NCBI RefSeq assembly: GCF_031951985.1
Contig: NZ_JAVLVU010000001.1
Span: forward strand, 62,001 to 126,000
Direction of reading: 5' to 3'
DNA: 64,000 bases
From: Mucilaginibacter terrae
Lineage (GTDB): Bacteria > Bacteroidota > Bacteroidia > Sphingobacteriales > Sphingobacteriaceae
The notes below the pieces were generated by a model. It was not told the origin of the DNA, searched no databases, and saw only the letters and a list, made by a program, of their open reading frames with translations. The translations under genes and the position numbers were made by a program. Below are positions 18,772-28,890 of the stretch, piece after piece; the first letter of the stretch is position 1, and each line of letters starts with the position of its first letter.

Positions 18772-20193
18772 ATGAAAAAACTAAGCCTCTATTTATTATT
18801 CACATTGACCATTCGGGCCACTGCCATGTGTCAAACTACAAGCCCAGCACCAACAATTAGTTCAAACTCAAAAGCCACCATTTTACGTGGCCCTTATTTA
18901 CAGGTTGCTACTCCTAATGAAATGACCATTCGCTGGCGAACCAATACTGCCGAGCAAAGTACCGTGCGTTATGGTCTTACGCCAGATAACCTGGATATGA
19001 AAGCTAATAATTCATTGGTTGTTACAGAACATATGGTTAGACTATCAGACCTTAAACCACTTACTAAATATTATTATTCCGTGGGTAGTTTTGAATTTTC
19101 GTTGAAGGTGGATAAGAACAATTACTTCTATACGCTTCCTAAAAAAGGCAGTGATTCGCTTGTCCGAATTGCCGGGTTTGGTGATTGTGGCAATAATTCC
19201 ATTAACCAGCGCAATGTGCGAGATCAGGTAATTAAATATGTTGGGAACAATGTACTGAATGCCTGGATACTTATGGGCGACAATGCTTATACAGATGGTA
19301 CCGATGCCGAATTTCAGGCGAAGTTTTTTAATGTTTACCAAGATAATTTGCTGAAAAATTATCCCTTGTTCCCGGTTCCGGGTAATCATGATTATAATAA
19401 CATCGCCTCAGTAGCTACGGCAGAGCAATTCAAACTGGCATATTTTCAAAACTTTTCTGTTCCTACTGAGGGCGAAGCGGGTGGGGTTCCCTCGCATACC
19501 AAGTCTTATTATTCTTATGATATTGGTAACACACATTTTCTGGCATTGGATTCATACGGCCCCGATAATAAAGGTGCATACATGTATGACCAGGCAGGTG
19601 AGCAGGCCGAATGGGTGAGAAAAGATCTCAAGGCTAATAATAATAAATGGGTTGTGGCTTACTTTCACCATCCGCCATACACCATGGGCTCTCACAATTC
19701 CGATACAGAGCAATTGCTGGTCAGAATAAGGGAAAACTTCATTAAGATTTTGGAAGATAACGGTGTTGATCTGGTTTTATGCGGCCATAGCCATGTGTAT
19801 GAACGATCAAAGCTAATGAAAGGATATTATGGTAATGAAGCTGAGTTTGATCCTCAAAAATTTGATTTAAGTTCATCCTCAGCGCTATATAATGGAAGCA
19901 AAGATTCAGCCCCATACCTGAAAAGCAAGTCAAAGACCGATGGTACTGTTTATGTAGTTGCCGGATCTGCCGGTGCGCTTGGCGGTCATAAACCAACCTG
20001 GCCACACAATGCCATGTATTATTACAATTGCGACATTGGCGGTGCAATTATGCTGGAGGTACAAGGCTCCCGGTTAGATCTGAAATGGATATGTGCCGAC
20101 GGACAGATACGCGATCACTTTACGATGATGAAAGATGTAAGTAAGAAAGATGAGGAGTATTTAAAGCAAGATAAGATTCTGATTAAGAAGTAA
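18772..20193 (+). CDS. Purple acid phosphatase-like metallophosphoesterase
   Basis: I choose the ATG at 18772, which gives a signal peptide (MKKLSLYLLFTL...); the frame opens at 18745 inside the preceding gene. The 473-residue protein has an N-terminal fibronectin-III-like domain (~45-130, RGPYLQVATPNEMTIRW) and then the metallophosphatase core: GFGDCGNN, MGDNAYTDG, PGNHDY, YFHHPPYTMGSH and CGHSHVYERS, the purple-acid-phosphatase motif set. It should release phosphate from phosphomonoesters in the periplasm or at the surface. It closes the first SusCD locus. A paralogue, frameshifted, closes the second locus at 28891-30155. Confidence 0.92.
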   Translation: MKKLSLYLLFTLTIRATAMCQTTSPAPTISSNSKATILRGPYLQVATPNEMTIRWRTNTAEQSTVRYGLTPDNLDMKANNSLVVTEHMVRLSDLKPLTKYYYSVGSFEFSLKVDKNNYFYTLPKKGSDSLVRIAGFGDCGNNSINQRNVRDQVIKYVGNNVLNAWILMGDNAYTDGTDAEFQAKFFNVYQDNLLKNYPLFPVPGNHDYNNIASVATAEQFKLAYFQNFSVPTEGEAGGVPSHTKSYYSYDIGNTHFLALDSYGPDNKGAYMYDQAGEQAEWVRKDLKANNNKWVVAYFHHPPYTMGSHNSDTEQLLVRIRENFIKILEDNGVDLVLCGHSHVYERSKLMKGYYGNEAEFDPQKFDLSSSSALYNGSKDSAPYLKSKSKTDGTVYVVAGSAGALGGHKPTWPHNAMYYYNCDIGGAIMLEVQGSRLDLKWICADGQIRDHFTMMKDVSKKDEEYLKQDKILIKK

Positions 20194-20227
20194 TATAATA
20201 TTATCATATACTAAACATTTTTTAATA

Positions 20228-20255
20228 TTGGCTTAATATTAAAGCAGTTACTTTG
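20228..20255 (+). promoter_or_regulatory. Candidate promoter of the transmembrane SARP-like regulator
   Basis: TTG at 20228-20230 and TTACTTTG at 20248-20255, 17 bases apart, resemble the Bacteroidota -33/-7 promoter. The same TTACTTT core is seen upstream of the ECF sigma factor. The gene starts at 20326. Confidence 0.45.
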
Positions 20256-20325
20256 TATGCTGAATCTGGACATTCAGAGGAGCAATTTGCACTACTGAAC
20301 CCAGTATATTCATGGGTAAGTAATT

Positions 20326-22875
20326 ATGTTTCGTGCAAAAATTAGCGTTAATAGAATTCAAAAAAGACTTAATTATTTATTCGTATTTTTTTGCTTAAGC
20401 ACTCCTGCTATTTCATTTGCTCAAAATAACGGACTCCATTTTTACGGGCAGGAGACCGTTCAGGATAAAAGAACGTCACTCGACCTGACTGCCGATGAAG
20501 AGATGTGTTTTGATGGTGACTTTGAGTTGTCATTTGATCTTTATTTCACGCCAAAATTCAGGGACTATTATGGTTATGTATTCAGAATTATTGAAGAGAA
20601 TGGCCATAACATTGATCTGATATATGATCAAAAAGCATTTAATACACAAAATTTTAAATTAGTAATAGGCGACAAGTTTTCTAATATTGCCTTCAACTTA
20701 CCGGAAAAGCTTCTTTTTAAAAGCTGGAATCATTTCACGATCAGTTACAGGAAAGAGTTTGATGAATTAGTGTTCACTAACGGAAATCAAAAATTTTCAC
20801 AGAAAAACGCAGGCTTTCAAAATTCTGGTTGTTATAAGGTCTTGTTTGGTGCCAACCATTATAAAAGGTTTAAAACAACGGATGTTCCTATGATGAACAT
20901 CAAAAACATAAGCGTTTTGGACCATGGAAAGCTGAAGTTCTTTTGGCCACTAGATGAATTTAAAGGTGATGAGGCTTTTGACCGTATCGGAAAAAGGAGA
21001 GCAACTGTTGAGAACCCGTTATGGATCAATGCAATGCATACCAACTGGAAATTGGTCAAGAGCGTGGTAATTACGGGGCATCCAAGTGTAGCATTTAATC
21101 AGCAAAAACAAATTATTCATATTGTTGGACCAAGCGAGCTATACAATTTCTCTGTTGGGGATGAAAACATGGTAAAGCTTGAGTATGCCTCGAAAAGAGA
21201 TATCGCTGCCGGCAACCAATCGGTTTATGATCAGCTATCTGGAAGGCTTTATAACGTTTTCATTGATCAAAAGAAGGCTTCATACTTTGATCTCCCATCT
21301 GGGCGCTGGGACAAGGACTTTGAACGTCCCACACGGCTCACTAAGTACTGGCATTCCAATAAATTCATTTCTAAGGCAGACTCTGCGCTTTATGTGATGG
21401 GAGGCTACGGGCAACTGGTTTATAAGAATGAAGTTCAAAAATATGATCTTAATAATAAGAAATGGACTTCTGTAAAGTACAAAGGGGACGCCTTTAACCC
21501 CCGTTATTTGGCGGGGCTAGGTGTAACGGACGATGGCAATACCGCTTACATTATGGGTGGGCATGGTAGCATTACCGGTGAGCAAATGCTCAATCCCACC
21601 AACTACTATGATCTGATTAGGTACCAGGTAAAAACCCAAATGTTTAAAAAGGTTTATACACTCAAAAGCCCTGAAAATGATTTTGCGTTTGCTAATTCGC
21701 TGGTTATCGATTCTCCGGCAAAAAGCTTTTACGGGCTTGTTTTCGCCAACAACAAATTTAAAACGCATTTACAGCTAATAAAAGGGTCGCTTACGTCTCC
21801 TACATATCAACTGATAGGAGGCTATATCCCATACCTGTTTCATGACATCCGTTCGTATGCTGATCTTTACTGGTGCCCCGAATTGAAAAAGCTGGTTGCC
21901 GTTACCCTGTTCACAAGAGAAGATAATAATACAGAAATAAAGATATATACAATCGAGTTTCCGCCTAATGGGCTGGGTATAGCAATAGGTGAAGCCCGTT
22001 TTCCGATACATAATATCATTATTTTGACGGGACTGGTTTGCTTATTAATAGGAGCGACTTATTATTTTTATAAAAGAAGAAAGATTGCTCAAACGGAAAC
22101 GTTATTGTCAATACCAGCGCACAATAAAGATATTCCGGCGCCCAAGCAATATCAAACATCCATCCATCTTTTTGGAAATTTGCAATTGTTGGATAACAAT
22201 GGCGATGATGTTACCAAGATGCTTTCGCCATTGCTAAAAGAGCTTTTGTTGCTAATTCTTTTATACAGCATGCGTAAAGAAGGTGGCATTTCCTCCAATA
22301 AATTAGATGAACTGTTATGGTTCGGTAAGTCAGAAAAAGTTGCTAGAAACAACCGTTCGGTAAATATAGCTAAGTTAAAAGGCATCTTAAGCAACCTGGA
22401 ATATTGCAATTTAAACAAGGACTCCGGCTATTGGAAAATAGACATTGATTTTAACCATGTTTACATCGATTATTTCCATTACCTGCAAATAACAAAGGAG
22501 CAAAATCAGGGTACAAAACAACAAATACTGGAATTGCTGAAGGTTCTTCAACGAGGCCCGTTTCTTTCTAATATCGAATACGACTGGTTAGATGATATCA
22601 AATCAGAGGTTTCGCATAAAGTTATAGATCTTTTACTGAACTATACCACGTCTGCGGACACCGTTTCTCAACCCGAATTTATCATTGAGATTGCCGATCA
22701 TGTTTTTTACTTTGATCGTGTAAACGAGGATGCTTTAAAGCTCAAATGTAAAGCGCTTTCGCAACTTGGCAAACACACACTTGCCAAAAATACTTTTGAA
22801 AAGTTCCAGCGGGTTTACAAAGCTATTTACACCGTCGACTTTGAGAAATCGTTTCAATCCATCATTGAAGCCTGA
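20326..22875 (+). CDS. Membrane-spanning regulator: periplasmic LamG/Kelch sensor, TM helix, SARP-like DNA-binding domain
   Basis: The 849-residue protein has a signal peptide (~1-32, ending ISFAQ), a concanavalin/LamG-like region (~35-230, FELSFDLYFTPKF, FWPLDEFKGDEAFDRIG), a beta-propeller region with Kelch-like blades (~235-555, ALYVMGGYGQLVYKNEVQKYD, AYIMGGHGS), one membrane helix (~562-582, IIILTGLVCLLIGATYYFY) followed by KRRK, and a cytoplasmic part. The latter (~613-700) reads FGNLQLLDNNGDDVTK, LDELLWFGKSEKVARNNRSV and IAKLKGIL, the winged-helix pattern of SARP/DnrI activators, followed by a helical BTAD-like domain to the end. It lies between two paralogous SusCD loci, so it is probably a one-component activator sensing a glycan in the periplasm. 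It has no kinase domain, unlike hybrid two-component sensors with similar propellers. Confidence 0.8.
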   Translation: MFRAKISVNRIQKRLNYLFVFFCLSTPAISFAQNNGLHFYGQETVQDKRTSLDLTADEEMCFDGDFELSFDLYFTPKFRDYYGYVFRIIEENGHNIDLIYDQKAFNTQNFKLVIGDKFSNIAFNLPEKLLFKSWNHFTISYRKEFDELVFTNGNQKFSQKNAGFQNSGCYKVLFGANHYKRFKTTDVPMMNIKNISVLDHGKLKFFWPLDEFKGDEAFDRIGKRRATVENPLWINAMHTNWKLVKSVVITGHPSVAFNQQKQIIHIVGPSELYNFSVGDENMVKLEYASKRDIAAGNQSVYDQLSGRLYNVFIDQKKASYFDLPSGRWDKDFERPTRLTKYWHSNKFISKADSALYVMGGYGQLVYKNEVQKYDLNNKKWTSVKYKGDAFNPRYLAGLGVTDDGNTAYIMGGHGSITGEQMLNPTNYYDLIRYQVKTQMFKKVYTLKSPENDFAFANSLVIDSPAKSFYGLVFANNKFKTHLQLIKGSLTSPTYQLIGGYIPYLFHDIRSYADLYWCPELKKLVAVTLFTREDNNTEIKIYTIEFPPNGLGIAIGEARFPIHNIIILTGLVCLLIGATYYFYKRRKIAQTETLLSIPAHNKDIPAPKQYQTSIHLFGNLQLLDNNGDDVTKMLSPLLKELLLLILLYSMRKEGGISSNKLDELLWFGKSEKVARNNRSVNIAKLKGILSNLEYCNLNKDSGYWKIDIDFNHVYIDYFHYLQITKEQNQGTKQQILELLKVLQRGPFLSNIEYDWLDDIKSEVSHKVIDLLLNYTTSADTVSQPEFIIEIADHVFYFDRVNEDALKLKCKALSQLGKHTLAKNTFEKFQRVYKAIYTVDFEKSFQSIIEA

Positions 22876-23036
22876 TAATCATTTCTAATGTTTCCACAAG
22901 GTTAACTAATCACTAACAAATTCGCTGTTAAGGCCATATTAATGCGTTATTAATGGCATAAAGCGTCTTTTGTTCAAAATAAGGACTGCGAACCGCAGTG
23001 ATATACCCTTTAAAATTTAGCTATTGAGATCGAAGT

Positions 23037-26000
23037 ATGAAACGAATTTACTACGCATTATTGTTCTTGTTTGCGTTGCCCTTACAGTTGCTTGCCCAGC
23101 AGGTGAGTGTTAGCGGTAAGGTAACCGATGCCGCAGATGGAAAACCACTGACTGGTGTAAGTGTACGTGTTAAAAGTGGTGGAGGAGCTGCTACCATGAC
23201 CAACCACGACGGAGACTACACTATTAAAGTCCCTGAACGAAACAGCGAACTTATCTTCTCCTATTTAGGTATGAATACCCAAGAGGTAAAGGTAAATGGC
23301 CGCACAACCATCGACGTAAGCATGGTTGTAAACCAAACTGCATTATCGACCGTAGTGGTAACTGCGCTGGGTATTAAAAGAGAAGCCAAATCGTTAAGTT
23401 ATTCCCGGCAAACGATGGATGTTTCTACCTTAACACAGGCGCCATCCACCAATATTGTTGCCTCACTTTCGGGTAGGATAGCCGGGGTTCAAATTACCCC
23501 TGCATCCACCAATACGGGTTCTGCAAGAATAGTGATCAGGGGAAACAACTCCATTTCGGGCAACAACCAGCCGTTATTTGTTATTGATGGTATTCCTGTA
23601 GATAACGAAGCTGGCGATGGCAGGGTAACCACTTCGGGTAATGTAAACCTCGACTACGGTAACACTGCATCAAACATTAATCCCGAAGACGTTGAAAGCA
23701 TTGAGGTGCTTAAAGGTCCTAATGCCGCTGCCTTGTACGGTTCAAGGGCGGCCAATGGGGCTGTGCTTATTACCACCAAAAAATCGGTGGGCGGTAAATT
23801 CAGGCTCACTATCAATTCCAATTCAACATTTCAACGCATCACTGAGTTTCCTGATTATCAGGACCAGTTCGGCGCGGGAAGTAGCTTTAAACTGGACGGT
23901 TCAGGGTCTACCACTAACCCACAGCGCATACCCATGCTTAGTGTATTTAACAGAAGTTGGGGAGCGCCATTATTAGGTCAGCCTGTAATAAGCGTGAATG
24001 GGCAGTTAAAAGATTATCTGGCCCAGCCCGATAACGTAAAGGATTTTTACCAAACGGCCGCCATGCTTACCAACTCGGTAGCCATGGAAGGTGGAACGGC
24101 TGCTAACAACTACAGGTTATCCTATACCAACTACCAGGGAGGTAGCGTGGTTGATGGCATTAACAAGTCATCGCGCCACAATGCCAATATCCGGATGCAG
24201 AACAAGTTTACCAACTGGTTGGATATGGATTCGAAAGTGACTTTTATTAACAACAAAGTGGTTAACAGGCAATACATGAATGGTAGTACTAGGAACCCGG
24301 TATACCAATATGCCTATATGGTAAGGGATGATCAGCTTTCGGAATTTGAAAACTATAAAGATGCTTACGGTAATGAGACCAACACCCACACCGATTTTTT
24401 AAATCCATATTGGGCTATCAACGAAAATCCGAATCAGGATGTAAAGAACCAGTTATTAGGCGCATTTAACATGAATGCCAAATTAACCAGCTGGTTAAAA
24501 CTTACGGCAAAGCTCGGCACCGAAATGTATTGGCTTAATGGTTATACTTTCAATAATAAAGGTTCAAAAAGCAGCCCCAACGGTAGTATGAGTACTTTGA
24601 ACAGTAATCTACAAAGTACTAATGCGGATTTTATGGTTTTTACTAATAATAAGGTTGGAAAACTTTCTGTAAACTCGTTTATCGGTGCAGGTACATTCAG
24701 GACAAAGACAGAAAGGAATGACCAAAGTATAAATTCGCTTATTCAGCCGGGTCTTATCAATTTATCCAATTCAGGAGAGTTTGCAACGGTGAACCAGTTC
24801 TCTTCTAAAAAGATCATAAACTCTGTTTATGGCTCAGTATCACTTGGCTACAATAGCTATTTATACATGGATCTTACAGCCCGGAATGACTGGTCGTCTA
24901 CTTTGCCTCCGGCTAACAACTCCTATTTTTACCCCTCGGTTGGTGGATCATTTATATTTACCGAGGCTTTTAAAGGGTTGACCAGCCAGTTTAAAAATTT
25001 ATTGTCTTATGGAAAAATAAGAGCATCTTATGCCGTGGTAGGTAATGATACAAGCCCTTATCAATTGACACCAACCTACAGGTTTAACGGTATTTATAAC
25101 GGACAGGCTTATGCTTCACTGTCGTCCACATTTTACAATCCTGATTTAAAACCCGAAAAAACAGGTTCATTTGAATATGGGATCGATTTACAATTCTTGA
25201 AAGGCCGTATAGCATTTGGTGCCACTCATTACAAAACTTCAACCACTAACCAAATCGTTTCCGCTCAAATTACCCCTACCAGTGGTTACAATGCGCGATA
25301 TTACAATGCCGGTGAGATCGAGAATACAGGTACAGAACTCACCTTGTCGGGAGCTCCTTTAAAGTCAAAGGACTTCTCCTGGACCGTATCTGCAAATTAC
25401 GCTAAAAACAACTCTTTAGTAAAAAGCCTGGTTGATGGGGTTAACAGTTTTCAACTGAACTCGTGGTTTGGCCGTTTGCTGGTTTTTGCAGAAGTAGGTC
25501 AGCCCTATGGTGTAATTAGAGGCGCAGGCTGGAAACGTGACGAGCAGGGCCGTAAGCTGGTGGCCGCAACAGGGTTACCTATTGCAGACCCCAATATTGT
25601 GTTGGGAAACGCTATGCCAGACTGGACAGGCGGTTTTAGTAATACTTTCCGTTATAAAAACTTTAACCTAAGCTTGTTGGTCGACGTGCGAAAAGGCGGG
25701 AAATTTTATTCAGGAACCTACCGACGCTCTTATATTTCAGGCGCAAATGAAGCAAGCTTAGCGGGCCGGGAAGACTATTACCTGCATAGCTACATATACG
25801 GTGAAACTGCAGCCAGCCTTGCAGGAGGGTTCATTTTTAAGGATGCTTATTTTGAAGACGGTACACCCAATAACAAATATGTAAGTCCACAATCTAACGG
25901 CTTTGCTAATATTGATGAAATGCAGGTTTTTGATGCTTCATACGTGAAGTTAAGAGAGGTCGTATTAGGTTATGACTTGCCTTCGTCACTGGTTAAGAGA

Positions 26001-26180
26001 CTAAAGGCGGTAAGTGCCCGTATATCTGTTTCAGGCAGAAATTTATGGACCATTTACAAAAAAGCACCTAAAGGCATCGACCCTGAATCAAGTGTAACCT
26101 CGGGAAATGGCCAAGGTATAGAATACGGTTCTTTGCCCCCCTTCTCAACTTACGGTGTGGATCTAAGAATAACCTTTTAA
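23037..26180 (+). CDS. SusC/RagA-family TonB-dependent receptor (no STN domain)
   Basis: This 1047-residue protein has a signal peptide (~1-20, LQLLAQQ), goes straight into a carboxypeptidase-regulatory-like domain (VSGKVTDAADGKPLTGVSV), the plug (VVVTALGIKREAKSLSY, GPNAAALYGSRAANG) and the beta-barrel ending VDLRITF. It shares long motifs with the SusC at 7239-10634 (LGIKREAK, NPDLKPEKT, HYKTSTTNQI), so the two are paralogues, but it lacks the STN signalling domain. It cannot therefore use the upstream ECF/FecR pair in the classical way; the transmembrane regulator encoded just upstream is the likely controller. The SusD gene follows after 10 bases. Confidence 0.95.
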   Translation: MKRIYYALLFLFALPLQLLAQQVSVSGKVTDAADGKPLTGVSVRVKSGGGAATMTNHDGDYTIKVPERNSELIFSYLGMNTQEVKVNGRTTIDVSMVVNQTALSTVVVTALGIKREAKSLSYSRQTMDVSTLTQAPSTNIVASLSGRIAGVQITPASTNTGSARIVIRGNNSISGNNQPLFVIDGIPVDNEAGDGRVTTSGNVNLDYGNTASNINPEDVESIEVLKGPNAAALYGSRAANGAVLITTKKSVGGKFRLTINSNSTFQRITEFPDYQDQFGAGSSFKLDGSGSTTNPQRIPMLSVFNRSWGAPLLGQPVISVNGQLKDYLAQPDNVKDFYQTAAMLTNSVAMEGGTAANNYRLSYTNYQGGSVVDGINKSSRHNANIRMQNKFTNWLDMDSKVTFINNKVVNRQYMNGSTRNPVYQYAYMVRDDQLSEFENYKDAYGNETNTHTDFLNPYWAINENPNQDVKNQLLGAFNMNAKLTSWLKLTAKLGTEMYWLNGYTFNNKGSKSSPNGSMSTLNSNLQSTNADFMVFTNNKVGKLSVNSFIGAGTFRTKTERNDQSINSLIQPGLINLSNSGEFATVNQFSSKKIINSVYGSVSLGYNSYLYMDLTARNDWSSTLPPANNSYFYPSVGGSFIFTEAFKGLTSQFKNLLSYGKIRASYAVVGNDTSPYQLTPTYRFNGIYNGQAYASLSSTFYNPDLKPEKTGSFEYGIDLQFLKGRIAFGATHYKTSTTNQIVSAQITPTSGYNARYYNAGEIENTGTELTLSGAPLKSKDFSWTVSANYAKNNSLVKSLVDGVNSFQLNSWFGRLLVFAEVGQPYGVIRGAGWKRDEQGRKLVAATGLPIADPNIVLGNAMPDWTGGFSNTFRYKNFNLSLLVDVRKGGKFYSGTYRRSYISGANEASLAGREDYYLHSYIYGETAASLAGGFIFKDAYFEDGTPNNKYVSPQSNGFANIDEMQVFDASYVKLREVVLGYDLPSSLVKRLKAVSARISVSGRNLWTIYKKAPKGIDPESSVTSGNGQGIEYGSLPPFSTYGVDLRITF

Positions 26181-26190
26181 TTTAAAATCA

Positions 26191-27795
26191 ATGAAAAAAT
26201 TTATCAATATCATACTGATACTGCTGCTCCCAGTATCTTTTATATCCTGTAAAAAACAACTTGCAGAAGCTAATATTAATCCTAACAACCCCGAATCTGT
26301 CGACCCTGAATTCTTGTTAAACACATCCGTATTTAATACGATGAATTTGTTTGGCGGAGCAATGCGCCGGGAGGCCTTGTCCCATTATTCTAATTATGTT
26401 TCTGTTGGTGGCGGGCAGCTACAACGGTATTATACATTTGCCAGTACGGTGAACGGATACTGGTCTTCGGCCTATGTTTCTTGTTTGCAGCCAGTAAATC
26501 AAATACAGCTAAAATATGCGACGGATCCTGCTTACAAGAACCGGGTAACCATTGCAAAAATATTTCAGAGTTATATTTATAGCAATGTGGTAGCTGTGTG
26601 GGGCGGTGTACCCAAATCAGCAGCCTTAAAAGGCGACCCTTATTCTGCTTACGAGAAGGAAGAAGACATTTATGTGGCTTTGTTAGACGAGCTGAAAACC
26701 GCAGCAAATTCGATAGACCTGAATGGAGATACGTACAAGGGTACAGCAGATGCCATATATGGTGGTGATTTGTTGAAATGGAAAAAATTTGCAAATACTT
26801 TAAGATTACGCCTGGCTATACAAATATCTAATGTAGCTCCAGCCAAAACGCGCGAAGTCGTTGCAGATGTACTATCCAATGAGGCTAATACCATTACGAC
26901 TTCCGCCGAAACAGCAAAAAGCTCTTGGGGCACTACAACAGATACCTGGAGCTACCTGTACCAATATAATGTATTGCAGGCTGGTGCAAACGCGGCCAGC
27001 TTAAATGTTATCAGCGAGTCGCTGGTTCAGCATATGTTACCTTACAATGACCCACGCTTACCGGTATATGCCAAACCTGCTACCCAGGGGCCGCAAAAGG
27101 GAAAGTTCTTTGGACAGCCTAAAACCACCAGTCTACCAATAGGTGTAAGCATACCCGATAATCCGCATTTGGGATTGGCGCAGCTCGATTACTCGATGAT
27201 TGGCGACACTTTTATCAAGCCCAATGCCGACTATACCTTTCTATCTTACGAGGAAAGCTGCTTTTTAAAGGCTGAAGCCATGCTTAAGGGTTTTGGAGGA
27301 AGTAAAACTGCCGAACAATATTACAACGAGGGTGTAACTGCTTCCATGCTAAAATATGGTATTGCACAGGCATCGGTTACCAATTACCTAAACCAGCCGG
27401 GTATTAAATTCAATACCAAAATTGATGTTACAGGCAGGGAAAGGGAGTTTGCTGATTATTTGGGAATAACAACCAGTGCAATTACCGCAGTAAACCCATA
27501 CCGCCAGATCATTATGCAAACCTGGATCGCCGGATTTTATAATGCAATGGATGCCTGGACGTTGATACGTCGGAGCCAAGTACTTGAATTTCCGCCGCAT
27601 TTTAATCCTGATGGTGGAGAGGGCGGCACTGCGGGGTATGCTTATATTCCACAACGCCTGAATTATCCCGGAATAGAATACCAGGTCAATACAACCGAAC
27701 TAAACAAAGCTGTAGGATCACTTAGCGGCAACGACGCATTGACAACTAAGTTATGGTTTGCGCTACCCACTTTGAAGAATCCATTTCTCAAGTAG
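26191..27795 (+). CDS. SusD/RagB-family nutrient-binding lipoprotein
   Basis: A 534-residue paralogue of the SusD at 10640-12241. It has a lipoprotein signal (lipobox ISC, Cys20), then LAEANINPNNPESVDPEFLLN, FANTLRLRLAIQIS, ADYTFLSYEESCFLKAEAML and AMDAWTLIRRSQVLEFP. It should form the outer-surface binding lid of the SusC encoded 10 bases upstream. The same neighbour order (SusC, SusD, GH99-like, purple acid phosphatase) as in the first locus indicates duplication of a whole block rather than of single genes. Confidence 0.95.
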   Translation: MKKFINIILILLLPVSFISCKKQLAEANINPNNPESVDPEFLLNTSVFNTMNLFGGAMRREALSHYSNYVSVGGGQLQRYYTFASTVNGYWSSAYVSCLQPVNQIQLKYATDPAYKNRVTIAKIFQSYIYSNVVAVWGGVPKSAALKGDPYSAYEKEEDIYVALLDELKTAANSIDLNGDTYKGTADAIYGGDLLKWKKFANTLRLRLAIQISNVAPAKTREVVADVLSNEANTITTSAETAKSSWGTTTDTWSYLYQYNVLQAGANAASLNVISESLVQHMLPYNDPRLPVYAKPATQGPQKGKFFGQPKTTSLPIGVSIPDNPHLGLAQLDYSMIGDTFIKPNADYTFLSYEESCFLKAEAMLKGFGGSKTAEQYYNEGVTASMLKYGIAQASVTNYLNQPGIKFNTKIDVTGREREFADYLGITTSAITAVNPYRQIIMQTWIAGFYNAMDAWTLIRRSQVLEFPPHFNPDGGEGGTAGYAYIPQRLNYPGIEYQVNTTELNKAVGSLSGNDALTTKLWFALPTLKNPFLK

Positions 27796-27824
27796 TTAAG
27801 TATTCCTATTTAATAAGTAAAAAC

Positions 27825-28883
27825 ATGAAACATATTATTACCATATTGATCATTTGCAGTATCGGATTTTTTTCCTGCAAAAAAGACGACAACCTCATTG
27901 ATAAAGACAAATATATTTATGACATTCCAGCCGTAAAACTAACTACAGATGCCAGGGTTGGAGCCTATTACCTTAACTATGTAGCAGCCGACTGGGCGAA
28001 GGTGCACTCAGATACCTCATTGCTTGGCAAGCCTTATAACGCGGTAACAGATGCCGCCATCTTTCCTCAGCAGCTTAATTGGGCAGATGAAGGTGGTGTG
28101 GATTATTTGATATTTAAATGGAATGCAGCAGCCACTGATAACTCCTTACTGAATGCTTTTGCAAGCAGGAGAACCAATCAGAAGGTTAAAATGGTCATAG
28201 ATTTTAATACTGCACATTTAAGTGCAACTAATGTTTCTCCGTTAAGTGGGGCTAAGTTGCAAACAATGATCAGTGAATTAAAGACGTTGGTTACCCAGCA
28301 TATTTCTAAAGATTATTATTACAAGATAGATAATCGCCCTGTTATCATGCTTACGCCGTTAAACCTTTCGGCAACTACATTAACCAGTATAGATTTTAAA
28401 AGCGTTATGGCAAGCTTAAGAAATGAATTTGCAGCTATTGGACTAAATCCATACTTCATTGGCGAATTGACTACCGGCTGGGCTTCCCCGGCTAATTTTG
28501 ATCAGGCAGCCTTAGCCTCAATGGATGCATTGGTGCTAACCACCTGGAATACTCCAGACTTTGACCGCTGGTGGGGCTTTAATAGTTACCTCGACCTTAA
28601 CTGGAAGAACTGGACAAGTAATCTGACAAATATCAACGTGGAGTTCATTCCTTGTATTTTTCCCGGCTATAATGAGCCTTCGGCAACAACCCAACGAGTA
28701 TTTGATAGGAGTGAGGCAAATTACCTGAATTACACTAATGTTGCCAAGGGTAATATGGGCAAGAACAGCATGATCATCATTAATTCCTGGAATGATTTTG
28801 CGAAAGGAAACTCGCTTGAACCGTCTAAAAAGTTCAATAAGCAATATTTAAACCTTACTAAAAATGCATTTAAGGTTCAGTAA
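27825..28883 (+). CDS. GH99-like (WbsX-type) domain lipoprotein
   Basis: The ATG at 27825 gives a lipoprotein signal (MKHIITILIICSIGFFSC); the longer frame beginning at 27753 overlaps SusD and is rejected. The 352-residue protein has VGAYYLNYVAADW, LNWADEGGVDYLIFKWNA, YYYKIDNRPVIML and INSWNDFAKGNSLEP, in the same order as its paralogue at 12252-13304. Both resemble the GH99/WbsX glycosidase-like family. The conserved pairing with SusCD suggests a surface glycan-cleaving or glycan-binding role for each locus. It ends 7 bases before the start of the purple acid phosphatase gene. Confidence 0.75.
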   Translation: MKHIITILIICSIGFFSCKKDDNLIDKDKYIYDIPAVKLTTDARVGAYYLNYVAADWAKVHSDTSLLGKPYNAVTDAAIFPQQLNWADEGGVDYLIFKWNAAATDNSLLNAFASRRTNQKVKMVIDFNTAHLSATNVSPLSGAKLQTMISELKTLVTQHISKDYYYKIDNRPVIMLTPLNLSATTLTSIDFKSVMASLRNEFAAIGLNPYFIGELTTGWASPANFDQAALASMDALVLTTWNTPDFDRWWGFNSYLDLNWKNWTSNLTNINVEFIPCIFPGYNEPSATTQRVFDRSEANYLNYTNVAKGNMGKNSMIIINSWNDFAKGNSLEPSKKFNKQYLNLTKNAFKVQ

Positions 28884-28890
28884 CAAGGTA

